64,000 nucleotides of DNA from Candidatus Krumholzibacteriota bacterium (GTDB lineage: Bacteria; Krumholzibacteriota; Krumholzibacteriia; JAJRXK01), in the NCBI GenBank assembly GCA_029262065.1, contig JAJDAC010000015.1, positions 1 through 64,000 of the forward strand. Direction: 5' to 3'. Every line of letters starts with the position of its first letter. Position 1 is the first letter of the stretch. Position numbers and translations under genes: made by a program. Below are positions 53,631 through 62,958 of this stretch, one piece after another. The notes beneath the pieces are model-generated. The model had not been told where the DNA came from. It saw nothing but the letters and a program-made list of their open reading frames with translations, and made no database searches.

Positions 53631-53656
53631 CCCGTGCACGACGCATCGTGCACGGG
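53631..53656. terminator. Perfect 11-bp hairpin
   Basis: CCCGTGCACGA at 53631-53641 pairs exactly with 53646-53656 across a 4-nt loop. It lies between the hsp20 stop and the htrA start on the same strand, so it probably ends or attenuates hsp20 transcription before htrA. Confidence 0.7.
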
Positions 53657-53691
53657 ACCGCACCTCGCTCTGGTAGCTCGAAAGAAAGGGA

Positions 53692-54138
53692 CTACTTCGT
53701 GTCGATCGGAATCTGACGACCGATGTGTTGCTTGGCCTTGGGCATGGTGATGGTCATCACGCCACGATCGGCCTTGGCTGACACGCCGTCCGGATCAACC
53801 TGCATCGGCAGATGCAGCATGCGTTGGAAGCGACCGCGGAACTGCTCGGAACGCAACTCGCGTAAGTCCTCGCCCAGCTGCGGCATGTTGCGCTCACCCT
53901 TGATGGTCAGCGTCTGGTCCTGCAGGTTGATTTCGAGGTTCTTCGGATCGATCCCCGGAATGTCGAATTGCACGAAGAGATCCTTCTTTCCCTCGTACAC
54001 GTTCATCACGGGCGCCCAGTGGCTCGTGTCTTCCAGGTCCAAATTCATGCCGTCGAAGAGCCGACGGAAGAATGGGTCACGGAGCGGCGTGAAGGTGTCG
54101 ACGTCAGTTCGGGGATTCCAAGGGGCTAGCTTGACCAT
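53692..54138 (-). CDS. Hsp20/alpha-crystallin small heat-shock protein
   Basis: The 148-residue product, read from ATG 54138 with GGAGG six nt upstream, contains the alpha-crystallin domain (~45-140): a WAPVMNVYEGKKDLFVQFDIPG start, the IKGERNMP region and a short C-terminal GVMTITMPKAK strand. It is a cytosolic ATP-independent holdase. The 274-bp spacer upstream should hold its heat-shock promoter; no CIRCE repeat was seen there. A hairpin follows the gene. Confidence 0.9.
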   Translation of the reverse strand: MVKLAPWNPRTDVDTFTPLRDPFFRRLFDGMNLDLEDTSHWAPVMNVYEGKKDLFVQFDIPGIDPKNLEINLQDQTLTIKGERNMPQLGEDLRELRSEQFRGRFQRMLHLPMQVDPDGVSAKADRGVMTITMPKAKQHIGRQIPIDTK

Positions 54139-54325
54139 GTTGTTCCTCCAATCGGTTAGCCTGCGAGGCGCAGGCGAATATGAAGACTTGTCGCGCCGGA
54201 GGCGCAACTGCTCTTGCCCTAATACACAGGTCGTGCCATGGGGTTCCGATTCCATGAAACTTCAATAAACAGAATGGATTGGACGAATACCATCGATGAC
54301 ACTGAAGCTGCCACGTAGCTGTCAG

Positions 54326-54349
54326 ATTTGCCGACAGAAACTGGCAAAT
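54326..54349. terminator. Inverted repeat after the seven-gene operon
   Basis: ATTTGCC at 54326-54332 pairs with GGCAAAT at 54343-54349 across a 10-nt loop, in the 274-bp gap between the QEGLA gene stop and the hsp20 start. A weak candidate for the operon terminator. Confidence 0.35.
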
Positions 54350-54412
54350 TGTCAGACGACGTTCCCGCGCGGAAACATGCGACCGCAGACCCAACATCGT
54401 AGCGTGGTTGGG

Positions 54413-55696
54413 TCACGTTTCCACACGCGGTGCCTCGGCCAGGAGTTCGTTGAAATGCTCGCGCACCGATGGGAAGTCGACCTGACTGAGAAATGTCGAG
54501 TAGGCGAGGTAGGCCACCAGGAACCGCAGGTCCTGGGCCCACGGAGGCAGGAACCGCGGACGCACCAGCATTCCCGCCGCCGAGAGTTGGGCCAGCGCGG
54601 GCAGGTCTTCAAGGTCCAGTTTGCCACAGAAAACCAGGCGCAGACAGTCGGCGCGACCGTTGGCCACCGCGGCCCGGAAGAAGTTGTGCACGCGCAACAG
54701 ACCATCGAGGTACACCCCGTCTTTGGTGAACGGTGCTCCACCTTCGATCACTCCGCCGCGAAAAACGCGCCGCGCGTTCTCGAACGCCTGCACCGGTTCG
54801 ATTCCCCGATCCTGGAAGAACCGAACTACCTCGACAAAATCGGCTCCGTCGATCGCCATCTGGATGCCACGCACGCGTCCCACCAACCGTCCCAGCCGAT
54901 CGATGTCCATGGCGCCGGTGATGAACTCGGCGAAGACGGCCAGGCCCTCCTGCGTGCGGGTGGTACCGGGGTGGCCAGCTCCCAGAATGGGCAACTCCGA
55001 TTGGGCGCGCCCGTTGAGCGAAGTGGCCACATGGATGAACGCCTCGTGTTGGATGAGCTGCGCTACGTCCCGATCGCTGAAGCACGCATCGCGGCGCACC
55101 CGAATGCCGGACGGGCTGGCCAGCGCGTTGGCCGACAGCTCGTCGACCACTTCCACCGGAGGCGCATCCTCACCGAAGTGCGCGTCGGTGCTCTTGCGGA
55201 TCTTGTCGGCAACGCCGCTGGCCAGATGACACGCGGGTTCGGGCTCGCCCAGGTCGAGCGACGCCACCGAAGCCAGCACCGTTTCAAGGTGACCCGCCAA
55301 TTGCAGTGCGTTGGTAGATACATCGGACAGTGGAGCCGTGGGAGTTCCGTAGACACGGCTGGAGAACTCCAGGAAGCGGGGAGTGCCCGCGTGCGCCAGC
55401 ATCTGGGCGCTGTCTTCTATGGATTGCGCGGAACGCAACAGCCAGTCATCGACCGTCTGACCGGCGTGCAGCATGGCCTTGGCCCGAGCCACCGCCTCCA
55501 CCACCGGAGCTGGGTCGAACCGCGGATACTCAACTGCGGGAAGTCGGCCATCGGCCAGGAACTTTTCTCTCACCGCACCCGGCCAGGCCAGCGAACGCAG
55601 CACGCGTACCGGTCCCTCGGCTTCGCGCAGGGCTTGGGCCGCGGTCTGGATGCGGGTGCGCTCAGCTTGCGTCCATTCTTGCGCCGTCACGTCCAT
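54413..55696 (-). CDS. QEGLA-motif (DUF1704) metalloprotein
   Basis: The 427-residue product has the family's HExxxH zinc motif (QHEAFIH, H217/E218/H222) and the name-giving TQEGLAVFAE segment about 30 residues later, which supplies the third ligand. These are related to TIGR02421 proteins and to the tubulin carboxypeptidase-like MATCAP fold. Homologues are usually found near ATP-grasp ligases and N-formylglutamate amidohydrolases. It is the last gene of the seven-gene operon and probably a peptidase trimming the pathway's product. It is 67 bp from the epimerase stop. Confidence 0.85.
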   Translation of the reverse strand: MDVTAQEWTQAERTRIQTAAQALREAEGPVRVLRSLAWPGAVREKFLADGRLPAVEYPRFDPAPVVEAVARAKAMLHAGQTVDDWLLRSAQSIEDSAQMLAHAGTPRFLEFSSRVYGTPTAPLSDVSTNALQLAGHLETVLASVASLDLGEPEPACHLASGVADKIRKSTDAHFGEDAPPVEVVDELSANALASPSGIRVRRDACFSDRDVAQLIQHEAFIHVATSLNGRAQSELPILGAGHPGTTRTQEGLAVFAEFITGAMDIDRLGRLVGRVRGIQMAIDGADFVEVVRFFQDRGIEPVQAFENARRVFRGGVIEGGAPFTKDGVYLDGLLRVHNFFRAAVANGRADCLRLVFCGKLDLEDLPALAQLSAAGMLVRPRFLPPWAQDLRFLVAYLAYSTFLSQVDFPSVREHFNELLAEAPRVET

Positions 55697-55763
55697 GGGT
55701 TCTCACTCAGTCTGGGGAAGCTCAGCACCAATGGTAAGATGACCCGGTTCGTACCCGCAATGA

Positions 55764-56843
55764 CTACCGGGGACGATCCTCCGCCGGCGACCAACCCAGA
55801 CCAGACCCCTCGTGGGGCCGGAGATATCCGTCCTCGAAGATGACGGCACCGTCGGCGGGGTCGTCGACCAGGTCGAAATGACCGTCAAGATCGGCGTAGA
55901 TCACATTCTCCTGGCTTAAGCTGAAATGAAGCGCGGCGGCGATGGCCAGGGCCGACTCGTCCATACAGCCAACCATGCTCTCGATTCCTGCCGCGCGCGC
56001 GACCGTGTCGACGCGACGGGCTTTGGCCAAACCTCCCACCTTCATGAGCTTGATGTTGACCATGTCGGCCAACTCACCGCGCGCGATCCGGAACGCATCG
56101 CGTAACGTCAGTAGGCTCTCGTCCGCCATGACTGGAATGGAAGCTTTCTGCGTAACCTGCCCCAGCCGCTCCGGATGATCCCGCGATGTCGGTTGCTCAA
56201 TGAGATCCAGACCGGCCGTGAGCGTACCCTCGACGAAGTGAAGCGACTGCGACACTGAGTATCCCTGGTTTGCGTCGAATCGCAGTTGCACCGCGGATCC
56301 CAGCGCCTCGCGCACCTTCAGGACGCGGGCGATGTCCAACTCGACATCGTTTCCACCCTTGAGTTTCAGTGCACGGAAGCCAAGACGGCGAAGTTCCTTC
56401 GACCGTTCGACCGTTTCGGCCTCGGGAAGAATACCCACCGTGGCCGCCGTAATGATCCGACGGCGGAATCCGCCCAGGAGAACCCACAGCGGCAGATTGG
56501 CCACCTTGCCCAGAATATCGTGCAGGCACATGTCCACCGCGGCCAGAGCCGAAGGTTGACCCACCAGCAATGGCTCGACATCGGCCAATCTCCGGTTGAG
56601 CCGAAGCGGGTCCTTGCGCAGCAACACGTCACGAACCGCGCCATTGAGGACCTCCAGGGTTTTGTCGGCGGTTTCCCCGGTCACTTCGAGATCAGGGGTG
56701 GCGCAACCGTATCCCACGACACCACGGTTCGTTTCGACACGAACAAAAACGTTCGCGGTGCGGTCCACCACCTCGTAGGCAATGGTGTACGGCTCGGCCA
56801 ACGCCGATTCTACGATCCAGGCGGTCACGTTCGTGATTTGCAT
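55764..56843 (-). CDS. Dipeptide-epimerase-like enzyme (enolase superfamily)
   Basis: The 359-residue product, read from ATG 56843, has a capping domain and a TIM barrel with the superfamily acid-base Lys (ALKLKGG), metal ligands (RFDANQGY, IEQPTSRDH, VMADESL) and the second Lys (NIKLMKVGG). The C-terminal MVGCMDES and DLDGHFD are typical of L-Ala-D/L-Glu epimerase relatives and of the N-acetyl-D-glutamate racemase DgcA. It should epimerise an acylated or peptidyl amino acid. It follows the PP-loop/creatininase fusion by 16 bp. A DUF1611 gene in the same operon (the DgcN family) strengthens a D-glutamate-type role. Confidence 0.85.
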   Translation of the reverse strand: MQITNVTAWIVESALAEPYTIAYEVVDRTANVFVRVETNRGVVGYGCATPDLEVTGETADKTLEVLNGAVRDVLLRKDPLRLNRRLADVEPLLVGQPSALAAVDMCLHDILGKVANLPLWVLLGGFRRRIITAATVGILPEAETVERSKELRRLGFRALKLKGGNDVELDIARVLKVREALGSAVQLRFDANQGYSVSQSLHFVEGTLTAGLDLIEQPTSRDHPERLGQVTQKASIPVMADESLLTLRDAFRIARGELADMVNIKLMKVGGLAKARRVDTVARAAGIESMVGCMDESALAIAAALHFSLSQENVIYADLDGHFDLVDDPADGAVIFEDGYLRPHEGSGLGWSPAEDRPR

Positions 56844-56859
56844 GGCTCTGTCTTCCGTT

Positions 56860-59193
56860 TCAGTACCGGCGTTGGTGGATCTCATCCAGGGTCAGGTGCT
56901 TGATATCCTCGACCAGTTCCACGAGGTTGCGAACGATGGCGGCCCACATGCGTTCGCCCTTTTCCCGACTGGCCTTGGCGGGGTCTCCCATGACCCCCGA
57001 GGGAGACATGGGCGCGGTACGCGCGTACCACCCCACGCCGCGTTTGGACGTGAAGTCCAGATACTCGCTGGAGAAGCGAAGTATGTGCGTTTCCGCGCGA
57101 TCCATCTTCACCAGGTGCGGGCGGAGCGCCAACGAAGTGCTGGTTTCTACTTCGCCTGCATGCACATCGTTGGGAGTCTCGGTCATGGATTCTATATCGG
57201 TATCGCTGGTCTCGCCGGTGTCGACACAGGTAAAGATGCGCCCGTCGCGATTGATCATCTGCGCGGCGAAGTGCAGAGCGGGACCATTTCCTCCGTGGCC
57301 GTTTACGATTATCAGCTTCTTCACACCGTTGCGTACTGCCGCCATACCGATTTCGTAGACCAGGCGCGACAGTGTGTCAGGGCCAATGCTCAACGTGCCC
57401 GCGAAGTCATCGTGGTGGTAGGAGACGCCGTACGGTATGAGCGGAAGCACCAGCGGATGCGGCGTAGTACAGGCCCGCGCCACGTCACACGCGAGTCGTT
57501 CGGCGTCGTAGGCGTCGGTATCCAGTGGCAGGTGCGGACCGTGCTGCTCGATGGCTCCCACGGGCAAGAGCGCCACGTCAACGGCGCGGAAACTCTCCTG
57601 CGCCTCGGGCCAGGTAAGCTCGCCCAGAATGAAGCCGCCGCCGTCGGACGCGGGATCGCTCGGCCCAGCGAATCCGTAAGGGGTCGCAAGCGCCTCGCCC
57701 ACCAGGGGGTCGATGGTAACCCAGTTTCGGTCTCGCCGCTGGACCGCACCCTCGGCGTGGGACAGGAATATTTCGTAGAGCGGCCGCCTGAGTTCCTGGG
57801 GTATGGCATCGAAGGGCGAGTGTCTGGTGTCGAAACGCAACTGCATGACTTCGGCGTGCGGGCGATGGCCCCCCGTGCTGTCAACCATTCCCTTCTCGGC
57901 CAGAAGGTGAAGCACGTGCTCACCGCACGCTGCCTCCTGATGAACTCCCTTTTCGACCACGGCCTGGAGGCACCGATCGATCTGCTCCTGCGAGTAGCCA
58001 CAGTTGGCGGGGTTTGCCCCGAACGCCGTCATCATGGCCACGATTCGCCGACACTTCTCGCAGTTGCCGCAGGGAAACACATGGTCGTCCTTGGTGTGGG
58101 CTGCGTGGCAGGACATCTGGGTGCGCTGGAGGTCTGGGTATCGCTCGGCCAGGATCTTCAGAATCAGCAGCTCCGAGAGAGAGCGCAGAATCGAAAACTG
58201 GCCAATGCCCCAACCCTTGCGGCGGAAGTAGCGAGACATGGCGTTGTCGAAGTACCAGCTCTGATCGTACAGGCCCGCGTAGTGGGTGATTCCTTTGTGC
58301 GTCACGCGAATCGACGTATCAAATTCGTCACCAATCAACAGTCTGCCGATCTGGTGCTTGCGCATGAGCGGGAGTGCCCCGAACAGGAACACGGCCACCG
58401 TCCACAGGCGAATCGGATACTCGTCACTTCGGACCCTCGCGAAATCGGGGCGTATGAACGGAAGCTGCCGAAGCATCCAGGCAAAGACACGGTCCGAGTT
58501 GGTCCACACGCGGTGCGTGCCTTCGATTTCCTTCGAGAAGTGCCGATAGGCGTTGAGGGCCGTCAACCAATGGCGTCCGGATTCGTTTACGAACACGGAG
58601 CGCACTTCCTTGCCCATCTCCTGCATGAGGGCGAACGACAGAAGGCTGTCCTTACCGCCGCTGGACAGCACCGCGTACCGCTGGGAGTCACCACCCCAAC
58701 CCGGCCGCGCGCCGTCGGTGTGTTCGGTATCTTCCTGGCCGCTCGGAAAGGAGATCTTGGCCTGCAGGTAGGTACTCGCACGTTCGGGCAACATGCCGGC
58801 AACCGATTCGGTCAAGAACTCGTTGGGCATCAGGAACTTGTTTACGTAGATCTCGCGCGCGGTGTGGGCCGCGTAGTTTTCGAGAAAGCGCTGATCATGT
58901 CGATCGAATGCGCCATGAAACACAATCCGTGAACAGAACAGGCCGTAGTTCAGGGCCACCTGGGCGGCCACCATGTCGGCGAGATTGCGACTCGTGGGGT
59001 CGTCAGGATCGAAGACGTCTTCCTCGTAGCGGTAGATCAGTTCGGTACGTGATTCCTGGCCCTTCTGCGTAACCACGTAGGGGCAAACCAGCCGGGCCTT
59101 CTCGAGTTTCAACGGCCCCACGTCGAGGCGATCGATCACCAGAAGCCGGCGTAGCGCCTTCTCCCTGCCTCGGCCGGCAGATTTCACATTCAT
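56860..59193 (-). CDS. PP-loop ATPase / creatininase-family amidohydrolase fusion
   Basis: The 777-residue product has two enzyme domains. Residues ~170-480 are a PP-loop ATP-pyrophosphatase with SGGKDS (178-183) and a zinc cluster around 360-380 (SCHAAH, CGNCEKCRR), similar to QueC-like synthetases. Residues ~518-777 are a complete creatininase-type amidohydrolase (EQHGPHLPLDTDAYDAE, VNGHGGN, DVHAGEVETS), the group containing creatininase, FAPy deformylase and MftE. The N-terminal 165 residues are unassigned. The start overlaps the DUF1611 stop (ATGA). I know of no fused example; it may activate a carboxylate and then act on an amide in one pathway. Confidence 0.8.
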   Translation of the reverse strand: MNVKSAGRGREKALRRLLVIDRLDVGPLKLEKARLVCPYVVTQKGQESRTELIYRYEEDVFDPDDPTSRNLADMVAAQVALNYGLFCSRIVFHGAFDRHDQRFLENYAAHTAREIYVNKFLMPNEFLTESVAGMLPERASTYLQAKISFPSGQEDTEHTDGARPGWGGDSQRYAVLSSGGKDSLLSFALMQEMGKEVRSVFVNESGRHWLTALNAYRHFSKEIEGTHRVWTNSDRVFAWMLRQLPFIRPDFARVRSDEYPIRLWTVAVFLFGALPLMRKHQIGRLLIGDEFDTSIRVTHKGITHYAGLYDQSWYFDNAMSRYFRRKGWGIGQFSILRSLSELLILKILAERYPDLQRTQMSCHAAHTKDDHVFPCGNCEKCRRIVAMMTAFGANPANCGYSQEQIDRCLQAVVEKGVHQEAACGEHVLHLLAEKGMVDSTGGHRPHAEVMQLRFDTRHSPFDAIPQELRRPLYEIFLSHAEGAVQRRDRNWVTIDPLVGEALATPYGFAGPSDPASDGGGFILGELTWPEAQESFRAVDVALLPVGAIEQHGPHLPLDTDAYDAERLACDVARACTTPHPLVLPLIPYGVSYHHDDFAGTLSIGPDTLSRLVYEIGMAAVRNGVKKLIIVNGHGGNGPALHFAAQMINRDGRIFTCVDTGETSDTDIESMTETPNDVHAGEVETSTSLALRPHLVKMDRAETHILRFSSEYLDFTSKRGVGWYARTAPMSPSGVMGDPAKASREKGERMWAAIVRNLVELVEDIKHLTLDEIHQRRY

Positions 59194-60278
59194 GGCTGAC
59201 GCACCAGGTCGAGGGTCTGGACGAGATGCTGCACGAGCGCTTCGTGTCCGTGGAGAATCACGTCATAGCAAGGTAGGCCGGTCTGTTTCGTGATGTCCTC
59301 GCAGGCCCGACTCGTCTGTTCCGCCGTCATGCCCTCGTGATTTACCGTGATGGCTACGACCGGTCGTTTCGAAAGCAACTCCACGGCTTGTATCTGAACC
59401 GGCAGCGGTTCGATGGGATAGCCGAGAAAGCCGTCGTATTCCTTCCGCCCGGGAGCATGTTGAAGTACCACGGCGTGAGGACGTCCAGCGGCCAGCAGTT
59501 CGAATCCGCCCGGGTACGCCGGGTTCATCAAACTGCCTTGTCCTTCCAGCACCAGGCAATCGGGGTGAATCTCGTTCCAGGCTTGCCAGATGATGTGTTC
59601 GATCTCTCCCGATACGAAATCGTTGACCAGGGAATCCAGAATGATCCCGTAGCGAGCACCCTGCATCCACGCTGTCTGTCCCGTACCAATCAGTTCAGCG
59701 GCCAGGTCCAGCTGATTGAGCCCCTGGACCAGCTTGACCGCGGTCGTTCGTTTTCCCACGGCCGAATCGGTCCCCAGCACCGCGATGCGAGCGGATGTGA
59801 CCTCCTGGATCTTGCCGGTGAAGAAATGTAGGTCGCGCGCGGGCCGAGGCTTACGCACATCCCTCAGGCGGACACCGACCTTGGTCGCCAGGTTAACCAG
59901 ATCGGGGTCTTCGGAGATGTAGTCGTGAAGTCCGGAGTCAACGTTCAGACCGGCGCCCACGGCCGTGAGCAGCTGCTCCCGCGCCGAGGCCGGCAAGCGA
60001 CCACCATCGGGCGCGAGCCCCACCACCAGATGCGTGGCACCTTTTCCGTCGGGCGTTCGCATGGCCAGGCCGGCGGCAATGTCCTGCACCACGGGAATAC
60101 CGCAGGCCCGACCGTCCAGGATCTGTCCGGCGTCTTGCCCCGCGCACTCGCTGTCGATGACCGCCAAGACGTGATAGCGACGGGTGAACCGCACCAGTCC
60201 GTGCGCGGTCTTGCCGTTGGCGGTACGAAACGCACCTTCGCAGTACACCAACGCAATTCCCTCGGGTTGGTTGCTCAT
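59190..60278 (-). CDS. DUF1611-family P-loop protein (DgcN-like)
   Basis: The 362-residue product has an N-terminal Rossmann-like domain (ALVYCEGAFRTANGKTAHGL) and a C-terminal P-loop domain with VLGTDSAVGKRT near residue 170 and LVLEGQGSLMNPAYPG. Family members include the D-glutamate N-acetyltransferase DgcN, which pairs with a dipeptide-epimerase-like racemase as here. It overlaps both neighbours by four bases (ATGA on each side), so the three genes are strictly coupled. Probably N-acylates or otherwise modifies an amino acid intermediate. Confidence 0.8.
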   Translation of the reverse strand: MSNQPEGIALVYCEGAFRTANGKTAHGLVRFTRRYHVLAVIDSECAGQDAGQILDGRACGIPVVQDIAAGLAMRTPDGKGATHLVVGLAPDGGRLPASAREQLLTAVGAGLNVDSGLHDYISEDPDLVNLATKVGVRLRDVRKPRPARDLHFFTGKIQEVTSARIAVLGTDSAVGKRTTAVKLVQGLNQLDLAAELIGTGQTAWMQGARYGIILDSLVNDFVSGEIEHIIWQAWNEIHPDCLVLEGQGSLMNPAYPGGFELLAAGRPHAVVLQHAPGRKEYDGFLGYPIEPLPVQIQAVELLSKRPVVAITVNHEGMTAEQTSRACEDITKQTGLPCYDVILHGHEALVQHLVQTLDLVRQP

Positions 60279-61387
60279 GCTCGGCGGCCCGTGAGAATGG
60301 CCACGTAGCGATCCCCGGGAAGTGGATCGCGTTTGTGCCGATCCAAGAGGGCCAGCAGGCCCGCGGTGGAGGCGGGCAGCACGCTCAACCCCTGCTGATC
60401 ACGAATGGTCCGCGCCGCGGCCAGCATCGACTTGTCGCTGGCGGCCGCCGCCCAACCCCCGGAACTGCGAATGGCTTCCAACGCCAGATCGCCGTCGATG
60501 GAGTGCCAGTTGATGAGGGGCTCGTTCACACGTGTCTCCTTTATGCGGCTGGGGACAAGGTCCCGACAGCGATCGGCATTCTGCAGGTACGCCTGCACGA
60601 TGGGGTTCTTTCGAAACGAGGATCCGGCCACCATGCGCGGAATGCGGGAAGTCTTGCCTCGCCGGTACAGGCTGACGAATCCCCGGTAGATGCCGGCCAG
60701 CGTTGTGCCGTTGGACACGGGCACGGCCACCGCCGCCGGCGCGTCGCGCAGCTCGTCATAGATTTCCTGCGCGATGGCTCCGTAGGCCCGAATCTGAAGG
60801 TCGACGTTCGTGCCCCCGGGGTTGGCATCGTAGAACTCGTCGCGCTCGGCCCGTTCCTGGGATACGAGCACGGAAGCTTCGTAGTCACCCTCCACGCGCA
60901 GAATGTCGGATCCGTGCCGCGTCATTTCGGCCACGCGGGGCGCACCGTAACCCTGGGGCACGTAGATCACCGCTCGCAGACCGCACATCTGCGCGGCCAG
61001 CGCTATCGCCGCTCCGTAGTTGCCACAGGTGGCGACGGTTATGGTGTCAAAGCCTCGGCGCACGGCATCGAGCGCCTGAGCGAAGGCAATGCGATCTTTT
61101 TGTGTGCCTGTGGGGTTGCCGCCTTCGAACTTGAAGTGGATCTGACGCAGCTCCATTTCGCGCTCGAGGTTCCGAGCCCGCATCATGTCGGTGTCCCCGA
61201 CCTCCGAATCGATGATGTCCTCGAAGGCCTCGATGCGTTCTTCGGCCGGGCGTTTCACATCGGCTGCGATCTCGCGCTGCTTCGCTATGTCGGAATGAAG
61301 CACGAACGGCGCGGGCTCGGCGGCCTCCGATAGTGACTGCTCTGCGCCAGGCCCCGCCGTACGGGACTCGGGATCGGTGTCAGTCAT
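60275..61387 (-). CDS. Threonine synthase-like PLP enzyme
   Basis: The 370-residue fold-type II PLP enzyme has the Schiff-base Lys in NPTGTQKDR, the phosphate-binding glycine loop TCGNYGAAIA, an acidic N-terminal extension (~1-85), and a C-terminal SVLPASTAGL where the pyridine-binding Ser/Thr falls. It lacks the extra N-terminal domain of plant-type threonine synthase, and may be a beta-replacement enzyme making a non-standard amino acid. It overlaps the DUF1611 gene by four bases. The 182-bp gap to the MFS gene upstream has no credible reading frame. Confidence 0.8.
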   Translation of the reverse strand: MTDTDPESRTAGPGAEQSLSEAAEPAPFVLHSDIAKQREIAADVKRPAEERIEAFEDIIDSEVGDTDMMRARNLEREMELRQIHFKFEGGNPTGTQKDRIAFAQALDAVRRGFDTITVATCGNYGAAIALAAQMCGLRAVIYVPQGYGAPRVAEMTRHGSDILRVEGDYEASVLVSQERAERDEFYDANPGGTNVDLQIRAYGAIAQEIYDELRDAPAAVAVPVSNGTTLAGIYRGFVSLYRRGKTSRIPRMVAGSSFRKNPIVQAYLQNADRCRDLVPSRIKETRVNEPLINWHSIDGDLALEAIRSSGGWAAAASDKSMLAAARTIRDQQGLSVLPASTAGLLALLDRHKRDPLPGDRYVAILTGRRA

Positions 61388-61569
61388 CTGAACCCGCCAT
61401 TCTCATTTGATCTTGCCTGGAATTTCGTTCTCGGCCACGCCTCGAGCTTGTTGCGACATTTCCTGCGTCGTGCCGGGAATGATAATCCTCGACCCGTACG
61501 TCGAGCAACTGCCAACCCTTGTGCATGCCGTGAACGATGCCTGCATGCGTGCCCTCATTGTCTTGTCGG

Positions 61570-62919
61570 CTACGCATCGTCAGGCGATTCACTGGGTTCC
61601 AGAACGGGACGGCGCGCCAATCCCCCACTGGCCCGTATTCCCACGAAACGGCTCACCCACCGCGCACTGGACACCGGCGACGCGCGAAGCAGTTCGCGGA
61701 ACAGCACCACGGCGAGTATGGCCACCAGCACCCGGGTTACCATGCTCACCAACATCAGCGAGCGGTAGTCGCCACCCAGCAGGGGAAGGCTGAACGCCGA
61801 GGCGACGCCCGCGCCCAGTTGCGACCAGCCCACCACAAGACTCTGCGCCGCAAATAGTGATGGCCGTGTACCCCGCGTGCTGGATTCAATGAGCAACGTA
61901 AAGTACCCCAGTTCAAACCCCGACCACGACGCGCCCGAAAGTGCTTGGGCCAGGAGCACCAGACCCAGGCCGTCGGCGAACAACCACGGTAGCGGGGTCA
62001 GGGCAATGGCGGCCAGCGACAGAATCCAAACGCGCCCCGCGCCGTGGCGATCGACCTGGCTTCCCCACCAGGACGCCACGAAGAACTTGGTCACGATCAT
62101 CAGGGTCAGTGCGATCGTGTATTCGATGTAGGTGAACCGAAGAGTCTCGAGCATGAAGGCGCCGTAGTAGGGCGAACTGAGGTACGCCGCGAAGTAGCAG
62201 AGGAACGCGAATGCGATCAGGCGGGTTGCATGCGTGCCACGACGGCTGCCGAGGAACCGCCGCGCCTGATCGCGCCGGGCCAGGCCCGAAAACGGTGGTT
62301 CTGGCGTAAGCAGAAGCAGAACGGCCGACACCATCCGAAACATCGAAGCCAGCATGAACGCAACCTGGAAGCCGGTACCGCCCACCCTGGCCCCCGCGAT
62401 CGTGGGAACCGAGGGCTCCAACCCGTGCAACAGCACACCGGCGGTGATCAACCCCACCAGCGTAGCGGCGTAGATTCCCTGGTTGCGCTTGCCGAAGTAC
62501 TTGCCGCGGCCCTCCAACGGAACAAGGTCACCAAACCAGGATGACCATGCGGTGCCCGCTCCCTGCCCCATCATCTGGTACACGCACGCGAGCACGATCA
62601 GTAGGTCGGGTGTGGTCAGGCCCATTCGCTCAAGCAGGGCCAGGCCGGCCAACGCCAGCGACTGCAACCCCGCAGCGAAAACTACAATGTGCTTTCGCCT
62701 GACGCGGTGTCGCAAGAGCGCCAACACCAACAATGGTCCGGCCCCGGCGAGCGCGAGGGGAAGAGTTACCGTGAGGCTGATCTGGATCGGTGTGGCGCCA
62801 AGGCGAATGGCGTCGACGATGAAGTAGGTTTCACCCAGACCTACCATCAGGGCCCAGGCCGCACCTTCCCACAGCGACAGCCGCATGGCACGGCCACTTC
62901 GAACTGGATCTATGTTCAT
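61570..62919 (-). CDS. MFS transporter
   Basis: The 449-residue product has about twelve hydrophobic helices and MFS signature loops (a FGKRNQGIYAA-type motif after helix 4, and RRDQARRF linker between halves). It starts 39 bp after the ATP-grasp gene stop. In a biosynthetic operon it is the likely exporter of the product. No antibiotic-resistance subfamily can be assigned from sequence alone. Confidence 0.8.
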   Translation of the reverse strand: MNIDPVRSGRAMRLSLWEGAAWALMVGLGETYFIVDAIRLGATPIQISLTVTLPLALAGAGPLLVLALLRHRVRRKHIVVFAAGLQSLALAGLALLERMGLTTPDLLIVLACVYQMMGQGAGTAWSSWFGDLVPLEGRGKYFGKRNQGIYAATLVGLITAGVLLHGLEPSVPTIAGARVGGTGFQVAFMLASMFRMVSAVLLLLTPEPPFSGLARRDQARRFLGSRRGTHATRLIAFAFLCYFAAYLSSPYYGAFMLETLRFTYIEYTIALTLMIVTKFFVASWWGSQVDRHGAGRVWILSLAAIALTPLPWLFADGLGLVLLAQALSGASWSGFELGYFTLLIESSTRGTRPSLFAAQSLVVGWSQLGAGVASAFSLPLLGGDYRSLMLVSMVTRVLVAILAVVLFRELLRASPVSSARWVSRFVGIRASGGLARRPVLEPSESPDDA

Positions 62920-62958
62920 GTTTGGTGGAATCCAGCGCTCACCAAGTGAGCGTCCGAA

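Noticed and set aside
54410-54415. TGA at the end of the QEGLA gene as a fifth Sec codon
   Set aside because: The downstream frame shows no family similarity and the protein is already full length.
56782-58932. 716-codon plus-strand reading frame
   Set aside because: Antisense to the PP-loop/creatininase fusion, whose motifs are clear; typical GC-rich shadow.
61380-61628. 82-codon reading frame between the MFS and PLP enzyme genes (minus)
   Set aside because: It overlaps both neighbours, has no ribosome site or recognisable domain, and is Arg-rich like a shadow frame.
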